Notes under the pieces: generated by a model
What the model was told of the DNA's origin: nothing
Database searches by the model: none
Seen by the model: only the letters and a program-made list of their open reading frames with translations
Part shown: positions 48,038-56,838 of the stretch, piece by piece
Layout: each line of letters opens with the position of its first letter
Position numbering within the stretch: position 1 is the first letter of the stretch
Program-made: the position numbers and the translations under genes
Source of the DNA: Ensifer sp. BR816
GTDB taxonomy: Bacteria; Pseudomonadota; Alphaproteobacteria; Rhizobiales; Rhizobiaceae
Assembly: GCF_000378985.1 (NCBI RefSeq)
Contig: NZ_KB905371.1
Location: 451,908 to 515,907 of the forward strand
Length of the DNA stretch: 64,000 bases
Direction: 5' to 3'

Positions 48038-49342
48038 ATGTCCGAAATTTCATCCGTCGCGTCTTTTAGACGTGTCACACCAGCCATCGTCGCAAGCAGT
48101 CGTTTGGCGATGGCGAACAATGTGCCAGATGCCGCGAAGGGAGACGTTGCCGTGCTGCTGAAGCAAGCGGCTCCAATCCTCGGGATAGACGGCACGACGT
48201 ATCACGTTATGGATATTCTCTTGGGCCTATCACGCCCAGAGGATTGGAAAGGGAGCGGGCGGCCCATTGTCGCGGTCTCGAATGCGAAGCTGGCTGAGTA
48301 CACGATGCGCTCGGAGCGCACGGTCATTCGCTGCATCCGCCGGCTCGTCGAGGCTGGCATCGCTGCTTACCGGGACAGTTCGACTGGCCGACGGTTTGTC
48401 TATCGTGACACGAGGGGCGGCATCATCGCGGGATACGGAATTGACTTCACTCCGGCGCGTGTGCGGTTCGCAGAGATCAAAGAGAAGGTAGAAGCCTATC
48501 GCGCAAGGCTCGCGGCAGAAACCGAAGCGCGACGAGATGTATCGCGTTTGGCCCGGGCAATCGAAGACCTTTGCAATGCCTTTCCCGACGATGCCGAAGA
48601 TTGGAGAAACCAGCTACAGGAAGCTGAGTTGACGGCGAAGAATGTCTTCGATCGCGCTGAATCGTACCGCGCACTTTATGCCGACGCCCTCGAGAGGAGC
48701 GATGCGCGTCAGGAAGGGAATGAAGTGTCAGCCGAGGGTGACATCGACGTCATGGCTACATATAGAACCCTTGAATCTTTAACTGAAAGTAAGAATGAAC
48801 CGCCGAGCTCTAAGGAGCCGAGATATTTTCCAGAGCGCAGCAGGGCTGCGCAGTTGGCTTTCAAGAAAAAGCCTGAGCCGAACGCTTCAGGACTTCGTGA
48901 AAAATCCACTCGCCCTTTGAGTGAAAATATTCAGACGCAAGTGCTAGGTTCAGTTTCGATAGGACTTGTGCAGAGCGCCTGCCCTGAAGCACAATCGATG
49001 ATCGGCGCACGGTTCGACACTTGGTCCGCGCTGGGTCGGAGCGGTGAAATGTTGCGGCGAATGATTGGGCTTTCTGAAGGCGGATGGATGGATGGGCAGC
49101 GGCGTGTGGGTGCCTACGCCGCTGCGGCAATACTGGCGACTGTTCTTGAAAAATCGTTGCGCGATCCGGAGCAGATTTCGAAGCCGGGGGGCTACTTCAG
49201 AGCAATGGTTGATCGTGCCACCGAAGGAAAACTCAACCTCGAACGCAGCCTCTTTGGATTGGTGGAGGGCAAGTACCAGGGTCTAGGCGTGAGCCCTAAA
49301 CCTGCCTCGCTTTCCGACGCTCGAGTTACAGCTGTAACTTGA
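48038..49342 (+). CDS. repC: RepC, replication initiator
   Basis: A 434-residue RepC. The N-terminal half is the DNA-binding initiator domain (AVLLKQAAPILGIDGTTYHV, then NAKLAEYTMRSERTVIRCIR helix-turn-helix, near 95). A variable middle follows, and then a conserved end (GRSGEMLRRMIGLSEGGWMD, GAYAAAAILATVLEK). In repABC plasmids the origin lies inside repC itself. The last codons (VTAVT and stop) are made of a parS palindrome. Preceded by the antisense RNA region; expression depends on it. Confidence 0.96.
   Translation: MSEISSVASFRRVTPAIVASSRLAMANNVPDAAKGDVAVLLKQAAPILGIDGTTYHVMDILLGLSRPEDWKGSGRPIVAVSNAKLAEYTMRSERTVIRCIRRLVEAGIAAYRDSSTGRRFVYRDTRGGIIAGYGIDFTPARVRFAEIKEKVEAYRARLAAETEARRDVSRLARAIEDLCNAFPDDAEDWRNQLQEAELTAKNVFDRAESYRALYADALERSDARQEGNEVSAEGDIDVMATYRTLESLTESKNEPPSSKEPRYFPERSRAAQLAFKKKPEPNASGLREKSTRPLSENIQTQVLGSVSIGLVQSACPEAQSMIGARFDTWSALGRSGEMLRRMIGLSEGGWMDGQRRVGAYAAAAILATVLEKSLRDPEQISKPGGYFRAMVDRATEGKLNLERSLFGLVEGKYQGLGVSPKPASLSDARVTAVT
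49324..49339. other. parS: parS-like centromere palindrome 1
   Basis: AGTTACAGCTGTAACT, a perfect 16-bp palindrome of the GTTnnnnnnnnAAC kind bound by RepB proteins. It encodes the last codons of repC and ends at the stop codon. Confidence 0.85.
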
Positions 49343-49380
49343 GCCTCGAGGCCGCGCTGAAGAAGAGAGAAAGCCGCAGG

Positions 49381-49396
49381 AGTTACAGCTGTAACT
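49381..49396. other. parS: parS-like centromere palindrome 2
   Basis: An exact second copy of AGTTACAGCTGTAACT, 57 bases after the first, outside coding sequence. Two identical sites fit a small RepB-bound centromere at the 3' end of repABC. Confidence 0.85.
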
Positions 49397-50137
49397 CTGA
49401 AGCCATGGTCTCCTCTCACCAAAAGGGTCAAAGTACCCCCTGCCCCTTCCCTGGAAACGTGCGTGTTTAAAGGAGGTCTCCGAACGTGAGAGATGCCACG
49501 TCAATGGCATACCCAGCCATTACGGGCTTGCTCGCGTCTCCTATCAGCGCAACCAGCGTCGCTGAACGCGGACAGGAACCAGCAGGGGTCCGACAACATT
49601 GTCAAACGGGGGCCAATCGTGCGGAACTCAACTACACGCGTTTTCCGTCAAGATGCCTCTTAGACTAGCCGCACGATGCCGTTTTCTAGTCCTTGCGATA
49701 CCGACGGCAAACAGTCCACCCGAGCTGTCGAAAGAACCGACTTCTGACGCCGTGACTCGCGCATCACCCGGTTCCAGAACATGGGCGAGGCTTTACGGTA
49801 ACGACGGGCTGCGTTTCAGTCGCGGCCATATGATCGCCTACAAACCATTTCAGCTAAAGCTCTTGCCGGGACTCAAGAGCTCACGTTTCGTGTTTTCCGA
49901 CGTGGCGGCTACGTGACCGTCGACGACACCCAGGTCAGCGTGGCCTCGATTGCCGAGAGTACAAATCTCGGTCTGGATGCGTTCATTACCTACGATGTCA
50001 TGCAGGCGCCCGACCCGTCGCCCAAGGTTCGCCTTCAATCGGTGTCGGACCCTGTTTTTGCGATAGATCGACGACGAACATGCGTCGAAACCCAGCGAAG
50101 GTCTGACGCCAAAGCTGCCAAAGTCTTTCCTTGCGTA
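49397..50137. other. 741-bp gap with coding-like debris
   Basis: No gene can be supported. One frame reads YDRLQTISAKALAGTQELTF, then VTVDDTQVSVASIAES and LDAFITYDVMQAPDPSPKVR between about 49827 and 50040. This looks like a piece of a real protein, but stops lie close upstream and no family is recognised. Probably a decayed gene. Confidence 0.4.
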
Positions 50138-50858
50138 CTATGTCGGAGGATCGCTAGCTTTGAGCATTGGATCCATCGCTCCAATGGCGAACGGCAGTAG
50201 ATCTGCCGGACGCCCGCTTCGACGCGTAGCGCTGTTAACGAAACGATGACGTGATTGCCTCATGGACTCAGGAAGAGGAATGCCGCGATCGGCGGCTTCC
50301 TGGGATATCCCGAGCGAAGCCCCTGTGCGGATCACTCCCTCGCCTGCATCCGAGGGCCTCAGCCACAGGCCGGCGACCTCGCTGCGGCGCCGGCTGCCGG
50401 AGGCGAGGGCGACCATCAGAATGGTCGCAGTCTACCAGCCAGAGCCTACTTTGATGCCAGGAAAGGCGAACGTCGAGACTGCGCCATTTCGTCAGCGTCG
50501 ACCAGTTGGCGAGGTGGCGACGCACAGTGTCCGCTTCCCACCGGCGCGGACCCCAAAGCTGATGGGCGACGAAGTGAGCAGCAGCGCCTTCGGCGCCGGC
50601 CAGGGGAGGGCACGCACTGCCAATCGCCAGTTGGCACCAGGCCTCGCGATCGCCGAGGTCCGATGCGAGCGCCCGCAGCGTGTCTTCGCCCATGCCGCCC
50701 CCTGGGTGCTTGAGTGTCGCGACGTCATCGTCGGTCAGCAGCGCGGCCAGTTGGTGGCGCCGGTCGAACGGCAGGATGGCGTCGAGCGCGTCGAGCTCTT
50801 CGGTGCGAAGATGCACCGCTTGGCTCTTCGGATCCACCACTCTATGGTTATTGATCAT
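50138..50858 (-). pseudogene. Tyrosine recombinase (phage integrase family), broken
   Basis: The N-terminal part (LDAILPFDRRHQLAALLTDD, then LRALASDLGDREAWCQLAIG and VRRHLANWSTLTKW) matches the core-binding domain of plasmid-borne integrases. After about residue 130 the frame changes and a large piece is missing. The second half (MVALASGSRRRSEVAGLWL and PESMRQSRHRFVN) corresponds to the first catalytic arginine region and the C-terminal end. The catalytic tyrosine region is not intact. A dead integrase, left beside the live recombinases at 52-55 kb. Confidence 0.75.
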
Positions 50859-50929
50859 CTCGTCCAGCTTCCGGTGTTCTTGCGGAAACTACGGAAAATC
50901 CGCATATTCCGGACAAAAGGAGTGTTGAT

Positions 50930-51205
50930 ATGACGTCGACCGTGACCGCTGCGGCGGTTTCCAAGAATTTCGGGGTCTATCAGGACGCCGCCGCGCGCGA
51001 GCCGGTGATCATCACCAAGAACGGCCGACCACGGACCATGCTGCTTGCCTATGAGGACTATCTGCGGCCGCGGCGCGACCGTCGCGTCGAGGAGACGGCG
51101 GAGCTGAGCGACGACGATCTCGCCGCGGTCCAACGGGCCGAAATGGAGCCGGGTCTCGATCGTCTCAATGCCGAACTGTTGACGGGCAAGCATGCTGCCG
51201 ACTGA
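50930..51205 (+). CDS. Phd/YefM-type antitoxin
   Basis: A 91-residue protein of the Phd/YefM antitoxin family: VTAAAVSKNFGVYQDAAARE followed by PVIITKNGRPRTMLLAYEDY is the typical N-terminal dimer and DNA-binding fold. The acidic C-terminus would bind the toxin. A strong ribosome site (AAAGGAG) lies 9 bases before the ATG. The toxin-like ORF follows at once. Such pairs stabilise plasmids by killing cells that lose them. Confidence 0.82.
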   Translation: MTSTVTAAAVSKNFGVYQDAAAREPVIITKNGRPRTMLLAYEDYLRPRRDRRVEETAELSDDDLAAVQRAEMEPGLDRLNAELLTGKHAAD

Positions 51206-51520
51206 ATCAAGGTAGGCCACGTCTTCCGTTATTCCTATCTTTGGCACGGGCAACATCTCGAAGGCCGCAAGGAAGGAGACAAAGATCGGCCCTGCCTGGT
51301 GCTGGCGCTGGTCGCGACTCTCGAGGACGGCACGCCGGTCGTGCGCGTGCTGCCGACCACCCATTCGCCACCCGGGCCGAACCGACGAGGCGATCAGATT
51401 CCGCCGGCGACTAGGCGCCGCCTCGGCTTCGATGACGAGCGCTCCTGGATTGTGCTTTCCGAAAGCAATCGCTTGGCCTGGCCCGGACCGGATATCCGGC
51501 CGGCGGTTCGCAGCGATTGA
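51206..51520 (+). pseudogene. Toxin-like ORF behind the antitoxin, start codon not found
   Basis: The open frame from 51206 reads IKVGHVFRYSYLWHGQHLEG, then DRPCLVLALVATLEDG and ERSWIVLSESNRLAWPGPDI. This resembles PemK/MazF-like plasmid toxins in its KDRPCLVLA strand. The frame has no ATG, GTG or TTG before the conserved part; the codon before it is the antitoxin stop. An ATG at 51192 overlapping the antitoxin end would fit if one base were added, so a one-base deletion may have inactivated the toxin. Translation from GTG at 51299 would lose the first 31 residues. Family assignment is moderate. Confidence 0.5.
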
Positions 51521-51633
51521 GGCCGGGCAGCGCGCGGGTCGGCGACAAAGAGATATTCGGTTACCTTCGGTGTTTCCCGCAAATACGCTAATGTCCTGGG
51601 CGAACTCGTAGGATCCTTGGACTTTGGAGTGAA

Positions 51634-51828
51634 GTGTGCGCGACGAAGAAAGTTACGCCTGAAATGGTCGAGGCGGCCCTTAGGGCAACGGACTTTGCGG
51701 TCAACGCCAGTTCGCGGCGCTGGATGAAGGCAGCAGTTGTCGCTGCATTGAGCGCCTCGAAAGTCGAGCCGTTTGCTCGAAGCTCGAAGCACGCGGACGA
51801 CGACGAACAGCCCCTACCGGTTTCTTGA
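51634..51828 (+). CDS. Small hypothetical protein
   Basis: A 64-residue ORF with a GTG start preceded by TTGGAGTGAA. KVTPEMVEAALRATDFAVNA and RRWMKAAVVAALSAS suggest two short helices. No family is recognised. It follows the toxin-antitoxin pair at about 110 bases. Called mainly for its ribosome site and amino-acid composition. Confidence 0.4.
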   Translation: MCATKKVTPEMVEAALRATDFAVNASSRRWMKAAVVAALSASKVEPFARSSKHADDDEQPLPVS

Positions 51829-52341
51829 ATGGTGAGTGCACCTAGGCCGTCTTTGCAACTACCATCAACAGAAATTCTTGATGGCGATTGCGGTCGAGAC
51901 CGCCAGGAGGGTCGAGAGGGCAGCTGAGCGCTGGAATGAGATAACGGCTGCGGTCAAAGTCTTGTAGACCCCGTCGCATGCAAATGTAAAGCCGTTCATC
52001 GCGTGGCTTGATCCTTTGGACGCCGTGCGGTTTCCGCCGTTCGCTGCGACGACCCTCTCGCCAGCCTGTGCTCTCCGTGGCGCATCGGTACCTCGACGGC
52101 TGCCCCGCAACTGCGGATCTGACTAAGGCGAAATAGTGGTTCGGCTCGTCACCTTACTTTCATCGATCGCGAGCTTGCCGCGTTCAGAACGGTTCATCTC
52201 CGCTACGTGCCCTCCCGTCGAGTTCCGGAGGAGGCGAGCTGCCCGCTCCAAGCGCAGGGCTCCTGTCGGACGTCGAGGACCACCGTTTGCCCGAACGCAG
52301 GGACGCTCGCCGGAAGCCCGGTCGCCTCATGAACCAGGCGC
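51829..52341. other. 513-bp gap, no supported gene
   Basis: No gene-like ORF, repeat or RNA was recognised between the small ORF and the end of the serine recombinase gene. Confidence 0.5.
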
Positions 52342-53259
52342 TCAGGACCGAACCAGGCCGAATCGGCGCGCCTCGTCCAATAACGCCCTGACGGAAGACG
52401 GCTGCCATTTCCTCCCGCCGCGTGGCGGCCGCTCCTGCATCTGGTCCAATTGGGCAGCAATATCGCGCAGCGACAGATCGGGGTCGGCGATCGCGATGCC
52501 AGCAACCAGCCGCATCAGATGATGTTCAGGGGGCCGACGCGGGGATCGGCTGAGCAGTTCCGGGTCTGCGAGCTTCTCGCGCACCATCCGATGAACCGCC
52601 CGGCGCAAGCGCTCGACCGTCCAGTCGTGACCTCGACGATTGAGAATGCGCACGACATCGTCCCAGCTGTGCCGCGGCCGCAGCTGGCGCACCGTCGGCA
52701 GCCATGCCTGCGCCGATGCAATCAGTTCATCGAGGTAGGCGCGCTCGCGCGCTGCGGATACCGCGCGGATTGCCTCCGGTCGCCGTTCCCGAAGCCCCGG
52801 ATTGCCGGCAAGCCTGCCGCGCGCCTTGGCGGCCAGCATGCCCGACTTGGTTCGCTCGGCGATCAGCGCGCGCTCGAGCTGTGCGACAGCGCCAAGCACC
52901 TGCAGCGAAAACATCCCCTGCGGTGTCGAGGTATCGATCGGATCGCGCAGCGAGCGGAAATGCACGCCGCGCGTCTCGAGGTCTTCGATGACGTCGAGCA
53001 AGTGGCTGACCGAACGGGCGAGGCGATCCAGGCGAACGACGACGAGCACGTCGCCTGCGGCAAGATCCTTCAGCAGCTTCGCAAGAACCGGCCTTGCCCG
53101 CGAAGCGCCTGATCCGTGCTCCTGATGAATCCGATCGCAGCCGGCGGCGCGCAGCTCGTCGACCTGGGCGTCGTTGAGCTGATCGTCCGTCGAAACGCGG
53201 GCGTAACCGATGAGCCTTTTCGGCGGGGGAGGGGGATTGAGATGCGAAGCTTTCGCCAT
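52342..53259 (-). CDS. Serine recombinase (resolvase/invertase family)
   Basis: A 305-residue site-specific recombinase. The catalytic domain is complete: RLIGYARVSTDDQ with the active-site serine near residue 24, VVRLDRLARSVSHLLDVI, and GMFSLQVLGAVAQLERALIAERTKSG. It is followed by the long helix and a larger than usual C-terminal domain (about 160-305) with a helix-turn-helix (SWDDVVRILNRRGHDWTVER). Resolvases are about 185 residues, so the tail is an extension. It probably resolves or moves this accessory region. The ATG at 53259 is chosen over an upstream one that adds low-quality sequence. Confidence 0.9.
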   Translation of the reverse strand: MAKASHLNPPPPPKRLIGYARVSTDDQLNDAQVDELRAAGCDRIHQEHGSGASRARPVLAKLLKDLAAGDVLVVVRLDRLARSVSHLLDVIEDLETRGVHFRSLRDPIDTSTPQGMFSLQVLGAVAQLERALIAERTKSGMLAAKARGRLAGNPGLRERRPEAIRAVSAARERAYLDELIASAQAWLPTVRQLRPRHSWDDVVRILNRRGHDWTVERLRRAVHRMVREKLADPELLSRSPRRPPEHHLMRLVAGIAIADPDLSLRDIAAQLDQMQERPPRGGRKWQPSSVRALLDEARRFGLVRS

Positions 53260-53556
53260 CGGGTTCTGTCGGCGTTTCGAGGTTGTACAAATAAGACACG
53301 TTTGAGAAAACGTTCCTTTGACGGCGTGTTTTAGGAGCAAAATGGAAGCCCGTACAGCACTAAATCCGGTCTCAAGTGGGCATCCGGCTATCGGAGGCTG
53401 AAGAATCGCGCCAGCGGCCGTCTGTGGCCGAAATGCAGCGAAATCAGCTCCTTTGAGGGCTGTCGCTTTTACTTCCCGATTTCCCTTGAAGCGCTAAGCG
53501 AAAAATCCGGTCCCCCAATTTTTACGGACGGCTTCAGGCCGAGCAGGGGAGGGTCT

Positions 53557-54702
53557 TTAAAGCCCGGATGCCTTGGTGAGATTGACGCGAAATCGATCGC
53601 GCCGCCGCTGGTATTTGCGGGTCATTTCCGCACTGGCATGGCCGAGGTGCTTCTGGACATAGCGCTCGTCGACCTCGACCGACGAGGCGAGGCCGGCGCG
53701 CAACGAATGGCCGGAAAATTTTTCGGCTCGCTCACCTTCACTGAGGTCGCTGCGAATACCGGCGGCCAAGGCCGCCTTCTTGACGAGACGCGCCACTTCC
53801 CGGTCGTTCAATCGGTCCGGTCCAACATCCTTGCCTTGGGCGCGGACGCGGCGGAACAGGGGACCCTTTGCAATCCGGGCGAACTTGATCCAGGTCTCCA
53901 CGGCAACGACCGGGCAGGTCGCATCCGACGAACCGCGGCCGATCTCGACTTCGCGCCAGCCGGTCTTGCCGCGCAGGGTCAGGAGCAGACCCTTGTCGAA
54001 GGTCTCGATCCAGCCGCGGCCGTCCTCGGTCTGGTCACGGCCGCAATCCAGCCCGACGATTTCGGATCGGCGCAGCCCGCCGGCGAAGCCGACGAGCAGC
54101 ATGGCGCGGTCGCGCAAGCCCCGAAGCGTCCCGCGATCGAGCGTTTCGAGCATGGCGATCAGATGCTCGGGCAGCACTGCTTCCTTCTGGCGGGGAGGGG
54201 CGGCGTGAGTGTTGCGAATCCCGGCCAGAACGGTGGCGATGTGGCGGTCCTTGCGGGCGAGCGGGAGGCCGCGCTGGGCATAGTTCCAGGTGATTGCGGA
54301 GAGACGCCGTTCGATCGTCATGACCGAATGGGGCTTGCGGTCGGCCGTTGCGGCTCCTGACGCGCAGGCGGTAATGTAGAGACCGACGGTGGGCGGATCG
54401 GGCGGCAGGTGCGTGAGACCCTGGCGCCGACACCAGCCGGTGAAATGCTTCCAATCGGAGGCATAGGCCTTGCGGGTGTTGGCGGAGCTGGCGGCCTCGA
54501 CATACCCGCGGGCGCGATCGGCAAGGCGCTCGAGATGCGCCGGCAGCGCGGTGGTCGCCGCCGCGACAGGGGAGGGGAGTGAGGCGCTCGTCTCGACCGA
54601 CGGCTGCGCCGCGGAAACATCGTTGTCGCCGGCCGTGCTGTCAGACGGAGCAGAACTCTCCTCGACGTGATTTTCGCCGTTTTGCTCGATGATTTGGCCC
54701 AT
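53557..54702 (-). CDS. Tyrosine recombinase (XerC/D-like integrase)
   Basis: A 381-residue recombinase. It has a low-complexity Ser/Ala-rich start (to about 55), a core-binding domain (SANTRKAYASDWKHFTGWCR) and a catalytic domain with Arg in GGLRRSEIVGL, HSLRAGLASS, HLGHASAEMTRKY and the nucleophile tyrosine in the last. All catalytic residues are present. The gene diverges from the DUF1403-scpB pair, an association seen on many rhizobial plasmids, and these may form one mobile cassette. Confidence 0.92.
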   Translation of the reverse strand: MGQIIEQNGENHVEESSAPSDSTAGDNDVSAAQPSVETSASLPSPVAAATTALPAHLERLADRARGYVEAASSANTRKAYASDWKHFTGWCRRQGLTHLPPDPPTVGLYITACASGAATADRKPHSVMTIERRLSAITWNYAQRGLPLARKDRHIATVLAGIRNTHAAPPRQKEAVLPEHLIAMLETLDRGTLRGLRDRAMLLVGFAGGLRRSEIVGLDCGRDQTEDGRGWIETFDKGLLLTLRGKTGWREVEIGRGSSDATCPVVAVETWIKFARIAKGPLFRRVRAQGKDVGPDRLNDREVARLVKKAALAAGIRSDLSEGERAEKFSGHSLRAGLASSVEVDERYVQKHLGHASAEMTRKYQRRRDRFRVNLTKASGL

Positions 54703-54827
54703 TTCTTATATAAGGAGCAAAACGTCCGATAAGGCAAGTTTATTGGACATCGTTTGCAATCGACAGGTGGTGCGGTTTCAAGCCAAAACGCTAGCGCAAA
54801 CTGCGCGTCTTGTTTATGCTCCGTGGC

Positions 54828-55781
54828 ATGGATTCGCGCCTCCGCTCCCCGCTTGCCACCCCGATCGCGTCGGCGGCCGTGCCGCCCCTGCCGGCCTGGG
54901 CGGATGCTCGCGGCCGCGATCTGAGCGAGGCGGCCTTCGCCGCCGGTATCGCCCTGAAATCCTTGGACGATCTGGTGCGCACCGAACCCGCCTGGGCCGG
55001 CTGCTGGCGCCAGCGGCTGGCGCTGAAATGCGCGCAATCGGCGGTGCAGCTAACCGGCCGCAGCGAGGGCGAGGCGGGCTTGCGCGATGCAGTGCTGCTG
55101 ACCGTACCCGGCGACGAGCCCGGCCCGGCGGGCGCGATGGTTTTGGCCTTCCAAAGACTGGCGGCGAAGAAGCGAACGATCGGCAGCAAGGTTTTGCAGC
55201 ACCTGGCGGAACTGATCGGCTTGCGCCGCGACGGCCTGAGCGAGGTTGCCGATCTTTTCGACGCCGCACTGCAGTCGCCGCGCGCCCTGCCGTTCGCCGC
55301 CGCCGAGCTGGTCGCCAACATCTGCGCCGCCCGCCCCGATGCCGAAATCCTCGCCTGGTGGCTGGCCGATCGGCTGCTGGCGGAAAAACTCGGCTGGGCA
55401 TGTGGCGTGCCGCTTTTGATGGGCGAACGCTACGGCGCTTCGTTCAAGACGATCGGCGGCCGGGGACGGGTGCGGCCGGGCGAGCCCGGCTTTGCCCGGG
55501 CGGTGTGCCTGGCGCTCGTGTCGGGCACGGTCGAGGCCCTGCGACAGGCCAACGACATTGGCCGGCGCGCCGAGACATTGTTGGCGGTGGCGCCAAAAGT
55601 GCGGACCAAGGGCGCCGGCCCCGTCATCCAAACACTGCTCGACGAGGATGCCGTGCCGGCCTCGGCGCCCGGCAGCCAACTCTCCCGCTGGGCGGCAACG
55701 CGGCTGTTCGAACGGCTCGAAAATCTTGGCGCGGTGCGTGAACTCTCCGGCCGCACCTCGTTCCGGATTTTTGGGTTATGA
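54828..55781 (+). CDS. DUF1403 family protein
   Basis: A 317-residue protein rich in Ala and Leu helices ([40 protein letters not shown]). It matches the DUF1403 proteins found on rhizobial plasmids next to ScpB and integrases. No catalytic motif is seen; its function is unknown. Starts at TTG 54810 or ATG 54816 are possible; the ATG at 54828 is preferred. It overlaps scpB by 4 bases, so the two are translated together. Confidence 0.75.
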   Translation: MDSRLRSPLATPIASAAVPPLPAWADARGRDLSEAAFAAGIALKSLDDLVRTEPAWAGCWRQRLALKCAQSAVQLTGRSEGEAGLRDAVLLTVPGDEPGPAGAMVLAFQRLAAKKRTIGSKVLQHLAELIGLRRDGLSEVADLFDAALQSPRALPFAAAELVANICAARPDAEILAWWLADRLLAEKLGWACGVPLLMGERYGASFKTIGGRGRVRPGEPGFARAVCLALVSGTVEALRQANDIGRRAETLLAVAPKVRTKGAGPVIQTLLDEDAVPASAPGSQLSRWAATRLFERLENLGAVRELSGRTSFRIFGL

Positions 55782-56482
55782 CGATGGCGGGGGCGAGCGC
55801 AGCAAAAACCCGGCGTCGACGGGACAAGGATCGACAACACGATGTGTTGTTTGATCGCGAGCTTGAGGATCTGCCGGCGGAACTGCGCTGGCGCGAATGG
55901 ATGCTCAGGGTGGAAGCGGTGATTTTTGCCGCCAGCGAGCCGGTCAGCCGCGATATTTTGGCGCGCGTCGTCGGCCGAAACTGCAGCATCGAGCTTTTGA
56001 TCGACGACTTGCGCGAGGAACTGCGGTCGCGTCCCTATGACATCATCGCGGTGGCCGGTGGCTGGCAGCATCGAAGCCGTTCGGCTTACGCGCCCGCCAT
56101 CCGCGCCTCGCAGGCGCCGACGCGCTCGTCCTCGGCCGCAGCTGCGCTATTGGAGCATGAGGCCGCGGTGCTGGCGGCGATCGCCTATCTGCAGCCGGTG
56201 ACCCGCGGCGAGCTGTCCACCATGTTCGGCAAGGAGGTGAGCCGCGACACGATCGCCAGTCTACGCGACGCCGGCTTCCTCGGCTCCGGCCCGCGTAGCC
56301 CGACACCCGGCGCGCCTTACACCTATGTGACCACCAGACATTTCCTCTCGGTGTTCGGCCTCGAGACGCTGCGCGACCTTCCCGATCTTGAGCGCCTCGA
56401 GGACGACGGGTTGCTCAGCCGGCAGGCGCTGGACGAGACTTCGACCGCTGAGCCTGAAGGCGAAGCCTTCTCGAAGAAATGA
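55778..56482 (+). CDS. ScpB-like protein (SMC-ScpAB family, plasmid type)
   Basis: A 234-residue protein with two winged-helix domains as in Scp[21 protein letters not shown], then [20 protein letters not shown] with [20 protein letters not shown]. Chromosomal ScpB works with SMC and ScpA in DNA condensation; no smc or scpA is present here, so the plasmid form may have a separate role with DUF1403. Its C-terminal third is duplicated at 58098-58340, beyond the Fic gene. Confidence 0.85.
   Translation: MTMAGASAAKTRRRRDKDRQHDVLFDRELEDLPAELRWREWMLRVEAVIFAASEPVSRDILARVVGRNCSIELLIDDLREELRSRPYDIIAVAGGWQHRSRSAYAPAIRASQAPTRSSSAAAALLEHEAAVLAAIAYLQPVTRGELSTMFGKEVSRDTIASLRDAGFLGSGPRSPTPGAPYTYVTTRHFLSVFGLETLRDLPDLERLEDDGLLSRQALDETSTAEPEGEAFSKK
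56198..56402 (+). repeat. Direct repeat, left copy (inside scpB)
   Basis: About 200 bases, from CAGCCGGTGACCCGCGGCGA to the codons for [14 protein letters not shown], occur again at 58101-58318 with roughly 90 percent identity by eye. The two copies flank the Fic gene. Confidence 0.85.
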
Positions 56483-56838
56483 ACCGCCAGGCCTCGCAAA
56501 ACGCATTTTCACCAGCAATATTCACCCAGATATTTCGCTCGATGATTGGGCCGATCAGGTGAGGCGCCTAGCCGAGATTTGCGCTCTTTCGAAGGACCGA
56601 GCGCTTGGCCCGGTTGTTTCCGGTATTCGCTGGACCAACCCCGATCCGGGCTCGAAACGATCTCCTAGGGGACAGCGCGATACAAAAGAGGATTTGCCAC
56701 ATGAGGGAGTTGGGTACATTCACCATGGGAACGTGGCGCAACGTCGACCGGCAATAAAACCGGCAAAGTGATTGCCATAGGGTACGCCTATCACTATGTT
56801 CGCAAAGAGAAATCCAACGGCATAAAAAGCGGCAAAAT
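56483..56838. other. 356-bp gap between scpB and the Fic gene
   Basis: No supported gene. It probably holds the Fic promoter. The AT content rises sharply in the last 100 bases. Confidence 0.45.
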
